DNA of 64,000 nt from Sphingobacterium rhinopitheci (GTDB lineage Bacteria; Bacteroidota; Bacteroidia; Sphingobacteriales; Sphingobacteriaceae). The position numbers and the translations under genes are program-made. The stretch covers positions 310,001-374,000 of the forward strand of contig NZ_JADEYQ010000003.1 of NCBI RefSeq assembly GCF_022627575.1, written 5' to 3'. Positions within the stretch are counted from its first letter, which is position 1. Every line of letters begins with the position of its first letter. Below the pieces are notes generated by a model that was given only the letters and a program-made list of their open reading frames with translations, ran no database searches and was not told the origin of the DNA. This document shows, in pieces, positions 27,864 through 37,967 of the stretch.

Positions 27864-29928
27864 TAATGAAATCATGATCAAACATGAGGACGAATACAGC
27901 TTGCATAAAGACAAAGAAGCTGTACGTTCTTATTTCTTAGAGTATGTAAACAAGAATACTGTTTTCTTCTATACGCTTAAAGAAAAAATTGACTATCTTA
28001 TTGAGCACAATTATTACATCGATTTTTATCAGTGGTTTACATTCGAAGAAATGGAGCAAGTATATAACTATGTATTTGCAAAGAAATTTCGCTTCGAATC
28101 CTTTATGGCGGCATTCAAATTTTTCCAAAGTTATGCTTTGCGTGATGACTCTGGCGAGAAATTTTTGGAGCGCTATGAAGATCGTGTAGTTGCCGTATCT
28201 TTATTCTTAGCACGCCAAGAAGGCGTTCAAAAAGCTATCGAATATGCGGAAATCATGATAAGTCAAGAATATCAGCCTGCTACCCCGACATTCTTGAATG
28301 CTGGAAAAAAACGCTCCGGTGAATTAGTTTCTTGTTTCTTAGATGAAATCGGTGACAACTTAAATGGCATTGGCTATGCGGTAGATTCAGCGATGAAATT
28401 GTCTTCTATCGGTGGTGGTGTTTCTTTCAATATCTCTAAAATCCGTGCTCGTGGTGAAGCGATCAAAGGTGTAGATGGTCGTGCGGGTGGTGTCCTTCCT
28501 ATCATGAAAATAATGGAAGATACCTTCTCTTATGCCAACCAATTGGGCCAACGTCCAGGTGCTGGAGCAGTGTATTTGAACATCTTTCACTCCGATATAG
28601 AAGAGTTTTTAGATTGTAAAAAAATCAACGTAGATGAAAAAGTACGTATAAAATCATTGTCTATCGGTATCATCGTGCCTGATAAATTTATGGAATTGGC
28701 AGAGAAAGATGAAGCGTGCTATTTGATTTCTCCACATACAGTAATGACAGAATACGGTCAATACTTGGATGAGATGGATATGGACGAGATGTATGAAGAG
28801 TTAATCAACAATCCTAACATCAAAAAGAAAAAAATCAACGCGCGTCACTTACTTGTTAAAATAGCACAAACACAAAAAGAATCAGGATACCCATATATCT
28901 TTTTCAAAGAAAATACAAACCGTGCACATGCGCTTAATGGTATTGGAAAGGTAAAATTCTCCAACCTTTGTACAGAGATTATGCAGATATCTGAAGTATC
29001 TGACATCAATATCTATGGCAAAGAAGATACCATTCGTTACGGTATCTCTTGTAACTTAGGCTCTTTGAATATCGCTACCGTAATGGAGAACAAACGTGTC
29101 AAAGAAACAATAAGAACAGCCATGCGTGCCTTGACGATCGTTACTGATGTAACGGATATCGAGATGGTACCTTCTATCGCTAAAGCAAATCGTGAATTAC
29201 ATTCTGTAGGTTTGGGTGCTATGAATCTACACGGCTATTTAGCTAAAAGCTTTATCATGTATGAATCACACGAAGCATTAGACTTTGCAAATTCATTCTT
29301 CATGATGATGAACTATTACTCTTTAGAAGCTTCTATGGAGATTGCTAAAGAGCGTGGTAAAACTTTCGTAGGCTTCGAAAAATCAGCTTATAAAGATGGC
29401 ACTTACTTTGACAAATATTTGAGCCGTGACTATTTACCACAAACAGACAAAGTAAAAGAACTATTCGATGGTGTACATATTCCTACTATCGAAGATTGGG
29501 CTAACCTGAAAGCACAAGTACAAGAGCACGGTATATACCATGCATATCGCTTGGCAATCGCTCCAAATCAATCGACTTCATACATCATGAATGCTACCGC
29601 ATCGGTAATGCCGATTGTAGATATCATCGAAGTACGTGAATATGGAGATAGTACTACGTACTACCCAATGCCTTACTTGACCAATGATAATTATTTCTAC
29701 TTCAAGTCAGCATACGATATGGATCAGATGAAAGTATTAAAATTGATATCTGTGATCCAGCGTCATATCGATCAAGGTGTTTCGACGATACTACATACTA
29801 ATTCAAAAGATAATACACGTGATCTAGCAAAATACTATATCTACGCACACAAATTAGGGTTAAAATCATTGTACTATACGAGAACACGCAAATCATCCAT
29901 CGAGGAATGTATTTCTTGCTCCGCATAA
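27823..29928 (+). CDS. nrdE: Class Ib ribonucleotide reductase, large (alpha) subunit
   Basis: This subunit reduces ribonucleoside diphosphates to deoxyribonucleotides. Its 701 residues match the usual NrdE length, and it lacks the N-terminal ATP-cone of NrdA. Visible catalytic elements are the Cys in GELVSCF, the radical-site NLCTE, the Cys in SCNLGSLN, the electron-transfer tyrosines in LYYTR, and the C-terminal Cys pair in ECISCSA. I accept the ATG at 27823 despite the 41-base overlap with nrdI because it gives the standard length; an ATG at 27874 is an alternative. Confidence 0.96.
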   Translation: MIANEVAKNWILLNNEIMIKHEDEYSLHKDKEAVRSYFLEYVNKNTVFFYTLKEKIDYLIEHNYYIDFYQWFTFEEMEQVYNYVFAKKFRFESFMAAFKFFQSYALRDDSGEKFLERYEDRVVAVSLFLARQEGVQKAIEYAEIMISQEYQPATPTFLNAGKKRSGELVSCFLDEIGDNLNGIGYAVDSAMKLSSIGGGVSFNISKIRARGEAIKGVDGRAGGVLPIMKIMEDTFSYANQLGQRPGAGAVYLNIFHSDIEEFLDCKKINVDEKVRIKSLSIGIIVPDKFMELAEKDEACYLISPHTVMTEYGQYLDEMDMDEMYEELINNPNIKKKKINARHLLVKIAQTQKESGYPYIFFKENTNRAHALNGIGKVKFSNLCTEIMQISEVSDINIYGKEDTIRYGISCNLGSLNIATVMENKRVKETIRTAMRALTIVTDVTDIEMVPSIAKANRELHSVGLGAMNLHGYLAKSFIMYESHEALDFANSFFMMMNYYSLEASMEIAKERGKTFVGFEKSAYKDGTYFDKYLSRDYLPQTDKVKELFDGVHIPTIEDWANLKAQVQEHGIYHAYRLAIAPNQSTSYIMNATASVMPIVDIIEVREYGDSTTYYPMPYLTNDNYFYFKSAYDMDQMKVLKLISVIQRHIDQGVSTILHTNSKDNTRDLAKYYIYAHKLGLKSLYYTRTRKSSIEECISCSA

Positions 29929-29966
29929 TACATCGATAAACACAATTAACATAAGATATTAAACCA

Positions 29967-29997
29967 AAGAAAGCTGAACTACTCGTTCGGCTTTCTT
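29967..29997 (+). other. Intercistronic hairpin between nrdE and nrdF
   Basis: A 13-bp stem (arm AAGAAAGCTGAAC, one G-T pair) with loop TACTC lies in the 91-base gap and ends 22 bases before the nrdF ATG. There is no T-run after it. Attenuation, mRNA stability or control of nrdF translation are all possible. Confidence 0.7.
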
Positions 29998-30019
29998 CAA
30001 CGAAGATATAAGCAACGTA

Positions 30020-31006
30020 ATGAGTAAACAATTTAAAGCGGTTAACTGGAATACACCAGACAATGATTATGTATTAATGTTTTGGGAGCAAAATATTAGA
30101 CAATTTTGGATTGATACTGAATATATCCCCTCCAAAGATATCGATAGCTGGAAAGGCTTGACATATGACATGAAAGAGTGCTACAAAAAAGCATTAGGTG
30201 GACTTACACTTTTGGACACGCTTCAAAGTCATACAGGAATGCCAAAAATCATTGACCATGTTGACTCTTTACAAAATAAAGCTGTTCTTTCGTATATGTG
30301 TATGATGGAAGCAATCCATGCCAAATCATACTCAACTATCTTTACGACGGTATCATCGACCAATGAGATCAACGATGTCTTTGGATGGGTGCAAGAGAAC
30401 AAATTCTTGCAGTTCAAAGCCAATACTATAGACAAATTTTATCGTGCTATTGATAAAGAAAATGTAACTGATGAAGAGTTCTTTATGGCATTAGCCGCTT
30501 CTGTATTATTAGAATCTTTCTTATTCTACTCAGGCTTCTTCTTACCATTATGGTTATGTGGTCAAGGTCAGATGGTAGCATCTGCTGATATCATCAAAAA
30601 AATCGTTGCTGATGAATCTATCCACGGTGTATTTGTAGGGCTAATCGCACAAGAAGTATTTGCTAAGCTTCCTAATAAGGAAGAAGTGAAAGCTAAATTC
30701 ATGGTTGTATTGAATGAATTGTACGAAAATGAAATTAAATATACAGAAGAGCTATACACTGTCGTAGGACTGACGGCAGAGGTAAAAGAATACGTAAGAT
30801 ACAATGGTAACAAAGCGTTGATGAACTTAGGTTTCGATCCTATCTTTGAAGTAAAACAAGTAAACCCTATCGTATTAAACGGCCTAAATACCGAAACTAC
30901 ACAGCATGACTTTTTCTCTAAAAAGTCTACCAACTACGAAAAATCTATGGAGATCGTACACTTAATGCACGAAGATTTCGAAATGGATGCTTCTGTAGAT
31001 ATCTAA
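30020..31006 (+). CDS. nrdF: Class Ib ribonucleotide reductase, small (beta) subunit
   Basis: The 328-residue ferritin-like subunit holds the metal site and tyrosyl radical. Metal ligands are expected at the Asp of TLLDTLQ, the Glu and His of MMEAIHAKSY, the Glu of LLESFLFY, and the Glu/His of DESIHG; the radical Tyr is likely in AKSYSTIF. With NrdI nearby, a dimanganese cofactor is likely. It is the last gene of the nrd unit and ends before a terminator. Confidence 0.94.
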   Translation: MSKQFKAVNWNTPDNDYVLMFWEQNIRQFWIDTEYIPSKDIDSWKGLTYDMKECYKKALGGLTLLDTLQSHTGMPKIIDHVDSLQNKAVLSYMCMMEAIHAKSYSTIFTTVSSTNEINDVFGWVQENKFLQFKANTIDKFYRAIDKENVTDEEFFMALAASVLLESFLFYSGFFLPLWLCGQGQMVASADIIKKIVADESIHGVFVGLIAQEVFAKLPNKEEVKAKFMVVLNELYENEIKYTEELYTVVGLTAEVKEYVRYNGNKALMNLGFDPIFEVKQVNPIVLNGLNTETTQHDFFSKKSTNYEKSMEIVHLMHEDFEMDASVDI

Positions 31007-31020
31007 AAGATAAACATAAT

Positions 31021-31068
31021 TTAACATAAACAGCCTTTCAGAGATCCTGAAAGGCTGTTTTATGTTAA
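31021..31068 (+). terminator. Intrinsic terminator after nrdF
   Basis: An 11-bp perfect inner stem (CAGCCTTTCAG) with loop AGATC extends into an outer AT stem (TTAACATAAA with TTTATGTTAA) across one bulge. TTTT follows the inner stem. It begins 15 bases after the nrdF stop. Confidence 0.88.
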
Positions 31069-31145
31069 GTATGTTCTACTCTCTATTTGCTATGCAATCG
31101 ATACTATTGCTTTGGAGAAGTTAAAATACAATAACAACTACTAAA

Positions 31146-31180
31146 CTATAAAAGCTCCCATACTAAGGGAGCTTTTATAG
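31146..31180. terminator. Terminator after the first SusD-like gene
   Basis: A 14-bp perfect stem (arm CTATAAAAGCTCCC) with loop ATACTAA lies 8 bases past the stop of the minus-strand gene at 31188. The arms hold A4 and T4 runs, so it may act on both strands and back up the nrdF terminator. Confidence 0.85.
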
Positions 31181-31187
31181 TATTTAT

Positions 31188-32762
31188 TTATTGGATATAC
31201 CCCGTATTTTGATTTAACTGCGGATTGCGCTGTAGTTCATCTTGTGATATCGGCCATAATAAGTCAGATTCTTTGAAAGTCGCACCAGATCCATTCTGTG
31301 CTCCGATCAAGTTGACAAATGTAATTGCTCCCTTTGTGGTATTAGAAATAACAGGAAATTTCTTTGTACGTACAATATCATCCCACATTTTGAATTCCAA
31401 CGGAAATTCACGTAGACGCTCCTTCCAACATTCTTCAATAAAACTGTCTTTAGAAAGGGCTAACAATTCGCCTTTAATTGTGGCAACAGATTTCCCAGTT
31501 GTATTAGCACGTTGCTTCACGGCAGCTAAATAGCCCGCTGCTTCATCAGACACACCAGTAGTATTGGCTAATGCTTCTGCAGCGATCAATAATGCTTCAG
31601 GATACCTATACAAATTCCAATCCTTAGTACCTCTCCCTGTCGTCAGTAAAGCATCTTCATCATAGAAATACCAAACGCCTGCAGTCGTTGAAGACCATAC
31701 CTTATCCGGATCATTAGGATTTACATAGTGCCAATGAAAAAATTGATTAGGTTGAATACGTAAATCATCTGCTTCATATACATTTAAGAATTGATCTGTA
31801 GGACCAAATACACGTTCAAAGATGGAGTATGTCGTAAACACAGCTGTTGCAGAGGCATTGAATGCATAAGTAGGCCACCAAGAACTGGTGCTAATAGCAC
31901 CATCAAATTCCTGCGCATATATCACTTCATCGAGGTTATCTGTTTTGCGCAACTTGTTATATGCGCTATTTCCTGTAAGATCAGTATTGGTAGTCATTCC
32001 ATGTGGAGAAGCTAATACAACTTTAGCATACTCAGCAGCTTCGGCATTTTTACCTTGCTGTAGATATACATTTGCTAAAGTCATAGCTGCAACATACTTG
32101 GTGATACGATGCCCATTTGCAGCGAACAATTTTGAAGGCAGTTTATTCACCGCATCAATTAGATCCGCTTCAATGAATTCATATACCTTAGCAGGATCCG
32201 TTTGTTCTAAATACAAATTATCTGCGGATTCATACGGCTCTACCGATAATGGAATAGCACCAAATGTCTTTACGAGATAAAAATAATTGTATGCTCTAAA
32301 GAATTTTGCTTCTGCCACCAATTCATTCTTTTTAGTGTCATCCATAGCTATAGAAGGGATGTGCTTGATAGCACCATTGGCAATATTGATAGACTGATAA
32401 CAACCGTCCCATACTCCATTCATCGTACCAGACACCAAACTGACATTCCCCTGCCTAGTTAGTTCTCGTGCGTATTTACAGATTACTTCCTGACCTTCAT
32501 AACTGTTGGTGAAATATCCCGTCAACATAGAGTTTATCGAAGCGGTAGGACCTAGATAAGCACTACCTGCACTAGAATAGCGCGTTGGAGCACCTCTTCT
32601 ATAGAGGGAATTAACATTTGCTTCAGCCTGTGCTTCTGATTGATAATATTGTCCTAATGTAACACCAGAACGAGGCGCTTCTTCTAGGAATTTTTCACAA
32701 GAGCTAAATAGTATTGTACCCCCTAAAATTAAGCTATATATAAATTTATTGTTCTTTTTCAT
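31188..32762 (-). CDS. SusD/RagB-family outer-membrane lipoprotein (pair 1)
   Basis: The likely start is the ATG at 32762, giving 524 residues with a lipoprotein signal (MKKNNKFIYSLILGG, lipobox FSSC). The SusD architecture is visible: TPR-like helices with AEAKFFRAYNYFYLVKTFG in the middle and the C-terminal LLWPISQDELQRNPQLNQNTGY ending typical of the family. It caps a SusC-type transporter and binds the incoming glycan or other nutrient at the cell surface. It starts 10 bases after its SusC partner's stop. No glycoside hydrolase is linked, so the substrate is unknown. Confidence 0.93.
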   Translation of the reverse strand: MKKNNKFIYSLILGGTILFSSCEKFLEEAPRSGVTLGQYYQSEAQAEANVNSLYRRGAPTRYSSAGSAYLGPTASINSMLTGYFTNSYEGQEVICKYARELTRQGNVSLVSGTMNGVWDGCYQSINIANGAIKHIPSIAMDDTKKNELVAEAKFFRAYNYFYLVKTFGAIPLSVEPYESADNLYLEQTDPAKVYEFIEADLIDAVNKLPSKLFAANGHRITKYVAAMTLANVYLQQGKNAEAAEYAKVVLASPHGMTTNTDLTGNSAYNKLRKTDNLDEVIYAQEFDGAISTSSWWPTYAFNASATAVFTTYSIFERVFGPTDQFLNVYEADDLRIQPNQFFHWHYVNPNDPDKVWSSTTAGVWYFYDEDALLTTGRGTKDWNLYRYPEALLIAAEALANTTGVSDEAAGYLAAVKQRANTTGKSVATIKGELLALSKDSFIEECWKERLREFPLEFKMWDDIVRTKKFPVISNTTKGAITFVNLIGAQNGSGATFKESDLLWPISQDELQRNPQLNQNTGYIQ

Positions 32763-32772
32763 AATAATATTT

Positions 32773-35700
32773 TTAGAAGTCAACATTTATTCCGAACATG
32801 AATGTTTTTGCTCTTGGATAAGAGAAAAAAGTAATATTCTGGCCAAATTGATCACCTTGAGAAGTACTTTCTGGGTCAAAACCTTTAAATTTTTTAGAGG
32901 TTATCAGCCAAGGATTAGTAGCAGAAGCAAATATTCGTATACCACCTAATTTAAGTGATCTTAGTGCATCCGCATTAAAGGTGTACCCAAGCTGCAAAAG
33001 GTTAACACGTAAATAAGAGCCATCAACGACCCATGACGAATCTACATTAGAATCTTGTCCAGCATGGCCATTATTTGTTAGGTAAATAGCCTGTTCCATC
33101 GTATTAGGGTTTGATCCATCATATGCATCTGTTAATATTTCTACTAAACCATTAGTGATTCCAAAACGATCGTAAACAGAATGGTAAAATTGCTGCATCG
33201 TCTCTACGCCATATACAAATTGCAGATCTACGGTCAAATCAAAATTTTTGTAATTCAAGGTATTGATAAAACTTCCAGACCAATCAGGTGTACCTTTTCC
33301 GAGTACATACTTTTCACTAGAACGTTTTGGTCTTCCTACTTGAGATAAGGTAGCATTTCCATTCTCATAATCTTCTACAGAATAAATCCCCTCACGAATA
33401 TATCCATAAAAACTATTCAAATTTTCACCTACACGAATGATTTGATTGGCTCCACCAACCCACCACAATCGCTGAATATCCTCATTGTTATCACCTAATT
33501 TTATAACCTTATTTTTATTATAATTCATATTCAATGAGCTACTCCAAGACAGTACATCATTCTTAACAGGATACGCATTTATTAGGATATCAACGCCTTG
33601 ATTTTGAACAGAACCTATATTTTTAAAAATTGATGAAAATCCAGTACTCGTAGGGACCGGTGCATCGAGCAATAAATCTTTGGTAATTTTATCATAATAA
33701 GAAACATCAAAATTTAAACGATTATTAAATAATCCCAATTCTAATCCGATGTCAAATTGACCTGTTCTTTCCCATTTCAAATCAGGGTTAGGCATCGTTC
33801 CTACGTACGAGGAAGGTGCACGTGTACCATCCAACAAGATTGTACCTGCGGAGATATTGGCTAATGAGCGATAAGGAGATATTTCAGAATTACCGGTAAG
33901 ACCATAACTCGTATGTAATTTTAAATTACTGATTTTCTCATTACCATTTAAGAAATCTTCATTTGAAATATTCCACGCAAAACCAGCGGATGGAAAAAAT
34001 GCATATTTATTATTAGCACCAAATTTTGAAGATCCATCATATCGACCCGTCACAGTTGCTGAATATCTATCATCATAGGTATATGCACCTCGAATAAAAT
34101 AGGAATTCATTGTCCATTTGTTCCAATTCGATTGTGGTGAGGAAGGTATCCTTCCTACCCCCATATTATACCATTCATAAAAGTCATCATCAAAGCCTTC
34201 GGTACGCCCTTGACTATAGTCATAGGTACGCCCTTGCCAAGATAATCCACCCATTAAATTTAAGCGGTGTTTATCGATGGTTTTATTATATGTCAAATAG
34301 GTTTCCTCTTGCCAATAAAGTACATCATCATTATAAATCTCTGCCCATCCATTCGGTCTAGATATATTATTGAGGGTGGTTGATGAATAACCTTTATATT
34401 CGTTTCTTTGATTATCAACACCTATCTGTGTTCTAAGATCTAATCCTTCGGCAAGATGAAAAGTAAAGGCAGCATTACCAAATATCTTGGTATCATACTT
34501 CATTCTCTTCTGCAAATCCAATATAGAAACAGGATTGGCCATCCCTTCAAATCCTAAAACATTATTTATGGTTGAACTTCCAGAATACGTATATGCACCA
34601 TTAGGTTCCCGTACAGGTAACCAAGGTAACATTTCGATCATGGTCCTTCTCGCTTCTTGCCCTCCACCATCCTCAGGCGTATAGCGTGACCATGTATGAT
34701 TAACGAGCAAATTAATACTCGTCGACAACCAATCTTTTGGTTTTGCATCATAAGCCAATTTACCATTGACGCGTTTAGCAAATGTCTTATCAACAATTCC
34801 TTGTTGATCGGTATAATTCAAAAATGCTCCTACAGAAGATTTCTCTCCACCTTGTTGAATATTAATCTGATGATTTTGCGAAATACTCGTTCGTGTTGAT
34901 TCCTTTTGCCAATTTGTATCATATATTGGATTACCACTGGCATCGAAATAATTAGCATCATTGAACCAATCCGCTTTATTTAATGACCAAGCCTTACCTT
35001 GATACTTATTTTCATTTTCTAACCCAATCATGAAAGCATCAACCCACTGTTGAGCATTTAATACATTCATATAACGGGCAGGAGAACTTACGCTCATAGA
35101 TCCGATATAACTCAAGCTCTGACCATCTCCAGCTTTACCTCTTTTTGTGGTAACTAATACTACACCATTAGCACCTCGAGCACCATAAATAGCTGTTGAA
35201 GAAGCATCTTTCAGTACCTCAATACGGTCGATATCATTCGGATTTAATAAATGGAAATTTTCCATTACAACACCATCAACAACATAAAGCGGGTTTGATG
35301 AAGCATTAATGGTAGAGGTCCCTCTTATAACAACCCTACTAGCATAAGCCCCAGGCTGTCCTGAGTTAGAATAGATATTAACACCAGCTGCCTTTCCTCT
35401 AAGATTATCTACAGCACTAAAGTTTTGTGATTTGGCCATATCTTCACCCTTTACCATGGAAATAGATCCCGTAACATCAGATTTGCGCATGGTACCATAT
35501 CCAACAACCACAACCTCATCCAACGATGATGCTTCCGGCACAAGGTTAATTGTCAACGAAGAGCCGGAAATTTTCACTTCCTTAGATACATATCCTACAA
35601 ATCGCACCGAGACCGTCTCCCCAATATTTGCGGTAATGGAAAAGAGTCCATTGGTATCTGACTGTGTCTTACTGACACCATTTACGCCAATACTTGCGCC

Positions 35701-35892
35701 AGCAATTGGCTCCCCTGTATTACTATCCCTAACGACACCAGTTACCGTTTGTTGCTTTGCTACCTCTACCGCTTGGTAATTGATCAACTCAATAGGCTTT
35801 GCAAAAGCATAATTGTAACTCACAGCTAATAGGGAAAGTGGAATAATCCAGAGATTTTTCTGCTTTAATTTTTGTTTGTTAGAATTCCACAT
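32773..35892 (-). CDS. SusC/RagA-family TonB-dependent outer-membrane transporter (pair 1)
   Basis: The protein has 1039 residues: an N-terminal signal peptide ending near AFA (31), a CarboxypepD_reg-like domain (about 49-118, TVTGVVRDSNTGEPIAGA), the plug region beginning LDEVVVVGYGT (124-133), and a long C-terminal 22-strand beta-barrel ending in Phe. It imports large nutrients using TonB energy. The SusD partner follows in the same direction. No anti-sigma/ECF pair or hybrid two-component regulator is next to it. Confidence 0.95.
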   Translation of the reverse strand: MWNSNKQKLKQKNLWIIPLSLLAVSYNYAFAKPIELINYQAVEVAKQQTVTGVVRDSNTGEPIAGASIGVNGVSKTQSDTNGLFSITANIGETVSVRFVGYVSKEVKISGSSLTINLVPEASSLDEVVVVGYGTMRKSDVTGSISMVKGEDMAKSQNFSAVDNLRGKAAGVNIYSNSGQPGAYASRVVIRGTSTINASSNPLYVVDGVVMENFHLLNPNDIDRIEVLKDASSTAIYGARGANGVVLVTTKRGKAGDGQSLSYIGSMSVSSPARYMNVLNAQQWVDAFMIGLENENKYQGKAWSLNKADWFNDANYFDASGNPIYDTNWQKESTRTSISQNHQINIQQGGEKSSVGAFLNYTDQQGIVDKTFAKRVNGKLAYDAKPKDWLSTSINLLVNHTWSRYTPEDGGGQEARRTMIEMLPWLPVREPNGAYTYSGSSTINNVLGFEGMANPVSILDLQKRMKYDTKIFGNAAFTFHLAEGLDLRTQIGVDNQRNEYKGYSSTTLNNISRPNGWAEIYNDDVLYWQEETYLTYNKTIDKHRLNLMGGLSWQGRTYDYSQGRTEGFDDDFYEWYNMGVGRIPSSPQSNWNKWTMNSYFIRGAYTYDDRYSATVTGRYDGSSKFGANNKYAFFPSAGFAWNISNEDFLNGNEKISNLKLHTSYGLTGNSEISPYRSLANISAGTILLDGTRAPSSYVGTMPNPDLKWERTGQFDIGLELGLFNNRLNFDVSYYDKITKDLLLDAPVPTSTGFSSIFKNIGSVQNQGVDILINAYPVKNDVLSWSSSLNMNYNKNKVIKLGDNNEDIQRLWWVGGANQIIRVGENLNSFYGYIREGIYSVEDYENGNATLSQVGRPKRSSEKYVLGKGTPDWSGSFINTLNYKNFDLTVDLQFVYGVETMQQFYHSVYDRFGITNGLVEILTDAYDGSNPNTMEQAIYLTNNGHAGQDSNVDSSWVVDGSYLRVNLLQLGYTFNADALRSLKLGGIRIFASATNPWLITSKKFKGFDPESTSQGDQFGQNITFFSYPRAKTFMFGINVDF

Positions 35893-36234
35893 AATTTAAA
35901 AAGTTTTAATTACAAAACGTCAAGAAAAATCGATTTAGCAACTATAAGAAGGGTAGACGATATATTCTTTAAAAATTTTGTACGGGTGGTTTTTCAGTTT
36001 ATAATTACTTAAATATCAATATATTTATTTTATAAAACAAATATTTTAGCAAGATGAAGTATTATTAGTAAGAAATATATCCCAAAAACAAAATGAGATA
36101 TATAAACGCGATAAATAGCACACTGGGATACGCTATTTGTAGCCTATCTCCAAGAATAGGTAATAACATAAAAAATGCCCCCAAGAGTTTGTCTACTCCA
36201 TGGGGGCATTAAAATATTGAGATTTAATACGGAT
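35893..36234. other. Intergenic region between the two SusC/SusD pairs
   Basis: This gap is 342 bases. Its left part, next to the SusC ATG at 35892, is AT-rich and should contain the promoter for pair 1, but no exact TAnnTTTG is present on the minus strand. Its right part holds the terminator of pair 2 at 36174-36210. I saw no small gene. Confidence 0.5.
36174..36210 (-). terminator. Terminator after the second SusD-like gene
   Basis: A 10-bp stem (AATGCCCCCA with TGGGGGCATT) with a 17-base loop lies 24 bases past the stop of the minus-strand gene at 36235 and runs into TTT on that strand. It separates the two SusC/SusD pairs. Confidence 0.83.
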
Positions 36235-37947
36235 TTAGTTATAACCGGTATTTTGTTTTAAAGTACCACCACTACGATCAATTTCTGTTTGTGGAATAGG
36301 GAAATATTCGTTGTGTGTTTTGAAATTTAAGTTTCTATAGAATGGTAAATAAGTACCTTCAAAAGTAGAATAGCTCTCCAATACAGATTTTGCTACTCCC
36401 CAACGTACCAGGTCAAAAAATCTATGTCCTTCTAATGCTAATTCTAACCTACGCTCCATACGAACTGCTTTACGTGCATATTCTTTGTCTGGGAAAGGAG
36501 GATAAGGGCTAACCTGATAATTTGCAACAGGAGTAGAACCTAGTGTTTTAACTGGAATATTGGCAGCACGTGCACGTACATCATTCACATAGTTTAATGC
36601 CAAATTCAATTGATCCAACTCTACAGCACATTCTGCAGCCATTAAGTATACATCTGCTAGACGCATGATATTAACATCCAATCCTGTGATATAAGCCTCA
36701 CCTGCTACAGCATGTGCTGCAAATTGACTTTGGTAGATCATTGTTTTTATGCCTACAAAAGGTCCTGAATCAGACACTTTACGAATCCATGAATCGCCAG
36801 CCATGATTCCATAATCTAAGAATGGAACCCCTCTTCTACCTACTGTATAATCCAAACGCGGATCTACACGCAAATTTCTATCTAATTGATACGTTGCCTT
36901 TTGTGCATCATTAAGTCCAAAATCAGACTTATATGGGTTATTTCGGTATTCATTATCTAAGTAAGGTAAGCCATTGGCATCCACCTGATAGGCATTTACT
37001 AAGTCAAATGTCGGTTGGTAAAAACCACAGCAGCTCACTGGTGCAGCATAGATACCACTCAACATATCACCCACATTCGCATTATCTGCCGAACCATCCG
37101 GATTGATAGCATGCTTAGATACTAACAATGCTTCAGGACCATCTTCTGTCTCCACATTAAAATTATTTAAGAATGACATTGATTTCAAATCTTTACCTGC
37201 CAATACAGATTGGAATAGAGGCAATGCTAAATCATACTTCTTTTGATAAAGATATAATTTACCCAAATAAGCTTTGGCGATATTCTGATCCATGCGACCT
37301 GCTTCACTTTTGTATTTAGTAGCAGGTAGATTGTCAGCCGCAAATTTTACATCAGCTATAATCTTATCAAAAATATCAGCATCATTAGGTTTAGTTTTCG
37401 CTTCTTCTGCCGAAGTATTTTCGTCTATATATGGAAGATTGCGGAAGATACGCCACAAGAAGAAATAGTAATGTCCTCTCAGCATCTTTACCTCACCTTC
37501 AATTTCCTTAGCACGTGTGGCAGACACCGTCTTAGCACCTGCTTGGTCATTGATTAAAAATTTTAACGTTGTATTACATCTCAATATTCCTTCATAATAC
37601 ACTTGCCACATCGTCGTCAAGTTGTCATTGGCAGGATTGGGATCCATGGTTTCTAAAAGAAGCATCGCAGGCTGATCCGTTTGCTCCGAACCTTTGTGCG
37701 CATTATCTGATGTTACTTCACCAAATAGCCATTGACTTGGGGCAGATGCATAATTGCCCCATGTACCGTTTACATTACCATTCATAATACCATAAGCACC
37801 TATTAATAGCGCTTCAATCCCCTCCGAGTTGCTGACCTGCTCGGTACTTAATTGCCCTTGTGGTATCTTCTCCAAAAAGCCTTTGCTACAGCCTCCAGCA
37901 AGTATACCTAAACTTAAAACAGCTATATATATTTTATTCCTTTTCAT
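36235..37947 (-). CDS. SusD/RagB-family outer-membrane lipoprotein (pair 2)
   Basis: From the ATG at 37947 the protein has 570 residues; an upstream GTG at 37959 is less likely because the signal peptide begins MKRNKIYIAVLSLG with lipobox LAGGC. Family features include the helix EGEVKMLRGHYYFFLWRIF, ADVYLMAAECAVEL, and the C-terminal RRLELALEGHRFFDLVRWG block with the ending FPIPQTEIDRSGG. It should form a lidded complex with the SusC homologue just upstream. No degradative enzyme is linked, so the substrate is unknown. Confidence 0.94.
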   Translation of the reverse strand: MKRNKIYIAVLSLGILAGGCSKGFLEKIPQGQLSTEQVSNSEGIEALLIGAYGIMNGNVNGTWGNYASAPSQWLFGEVTSDNAHKGSEQTDQPAMLLLETMDPNPANDNLTTMWQVYYEGILRCNTTLKFLINDQAGAKTVSATRAKEIEGEVKMLRGHYYFFLWRIFRNLPYIDENTSAEEAKTKPNDADIFDKIIADVKFAADNLPATKYKSEAGRMDQNIAKAYLGKLYLYQKKYDLALPLFQSVLAGKDLKSMSFLNNFNVETEDGPEALLVSKHAINPDGSADNANVGDMLSGIYAAPVSCCGFYQPTFDLVNAYQVDANGLPYLDNEYRNNPYKSDFGLNDAQKATYQLDRNLRVDPRLDYTVGRRGVPFLDYGIMAGDSWIRKVSDSGPFVGIKTMIYQSQFAAHAVAGEAYITGLDVNIMRLADVYLMAAECAVELDQLNLALNYVNDVRARAANIPVKTLGSTPVANYQVSPYPPFPDKEYARKAVRMERRLELALEGHRFFDLVRWGVAKSVLESYSTFEGTYLPFYRNLNFKTHNEYFPIPQTEIDRSGGTLKQNTGYN

Positions 37948-37967
37948 ATAAAAAATCACTTTACAGA

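Noticed and set aside
27823..31006. Class Ia ribonucleotide reductase (nrdAB)
   Set aside because: NrdI is present upstream, the large subunit is 701 residues without an ATP-cone, and its sequence matches NrdE.
32763..32786. Extended SusD start overlapping the SusC end
   Set aside because: The lipoprotein signal peptide begins at the ATG at 32762, ten bases after the SusC stop.
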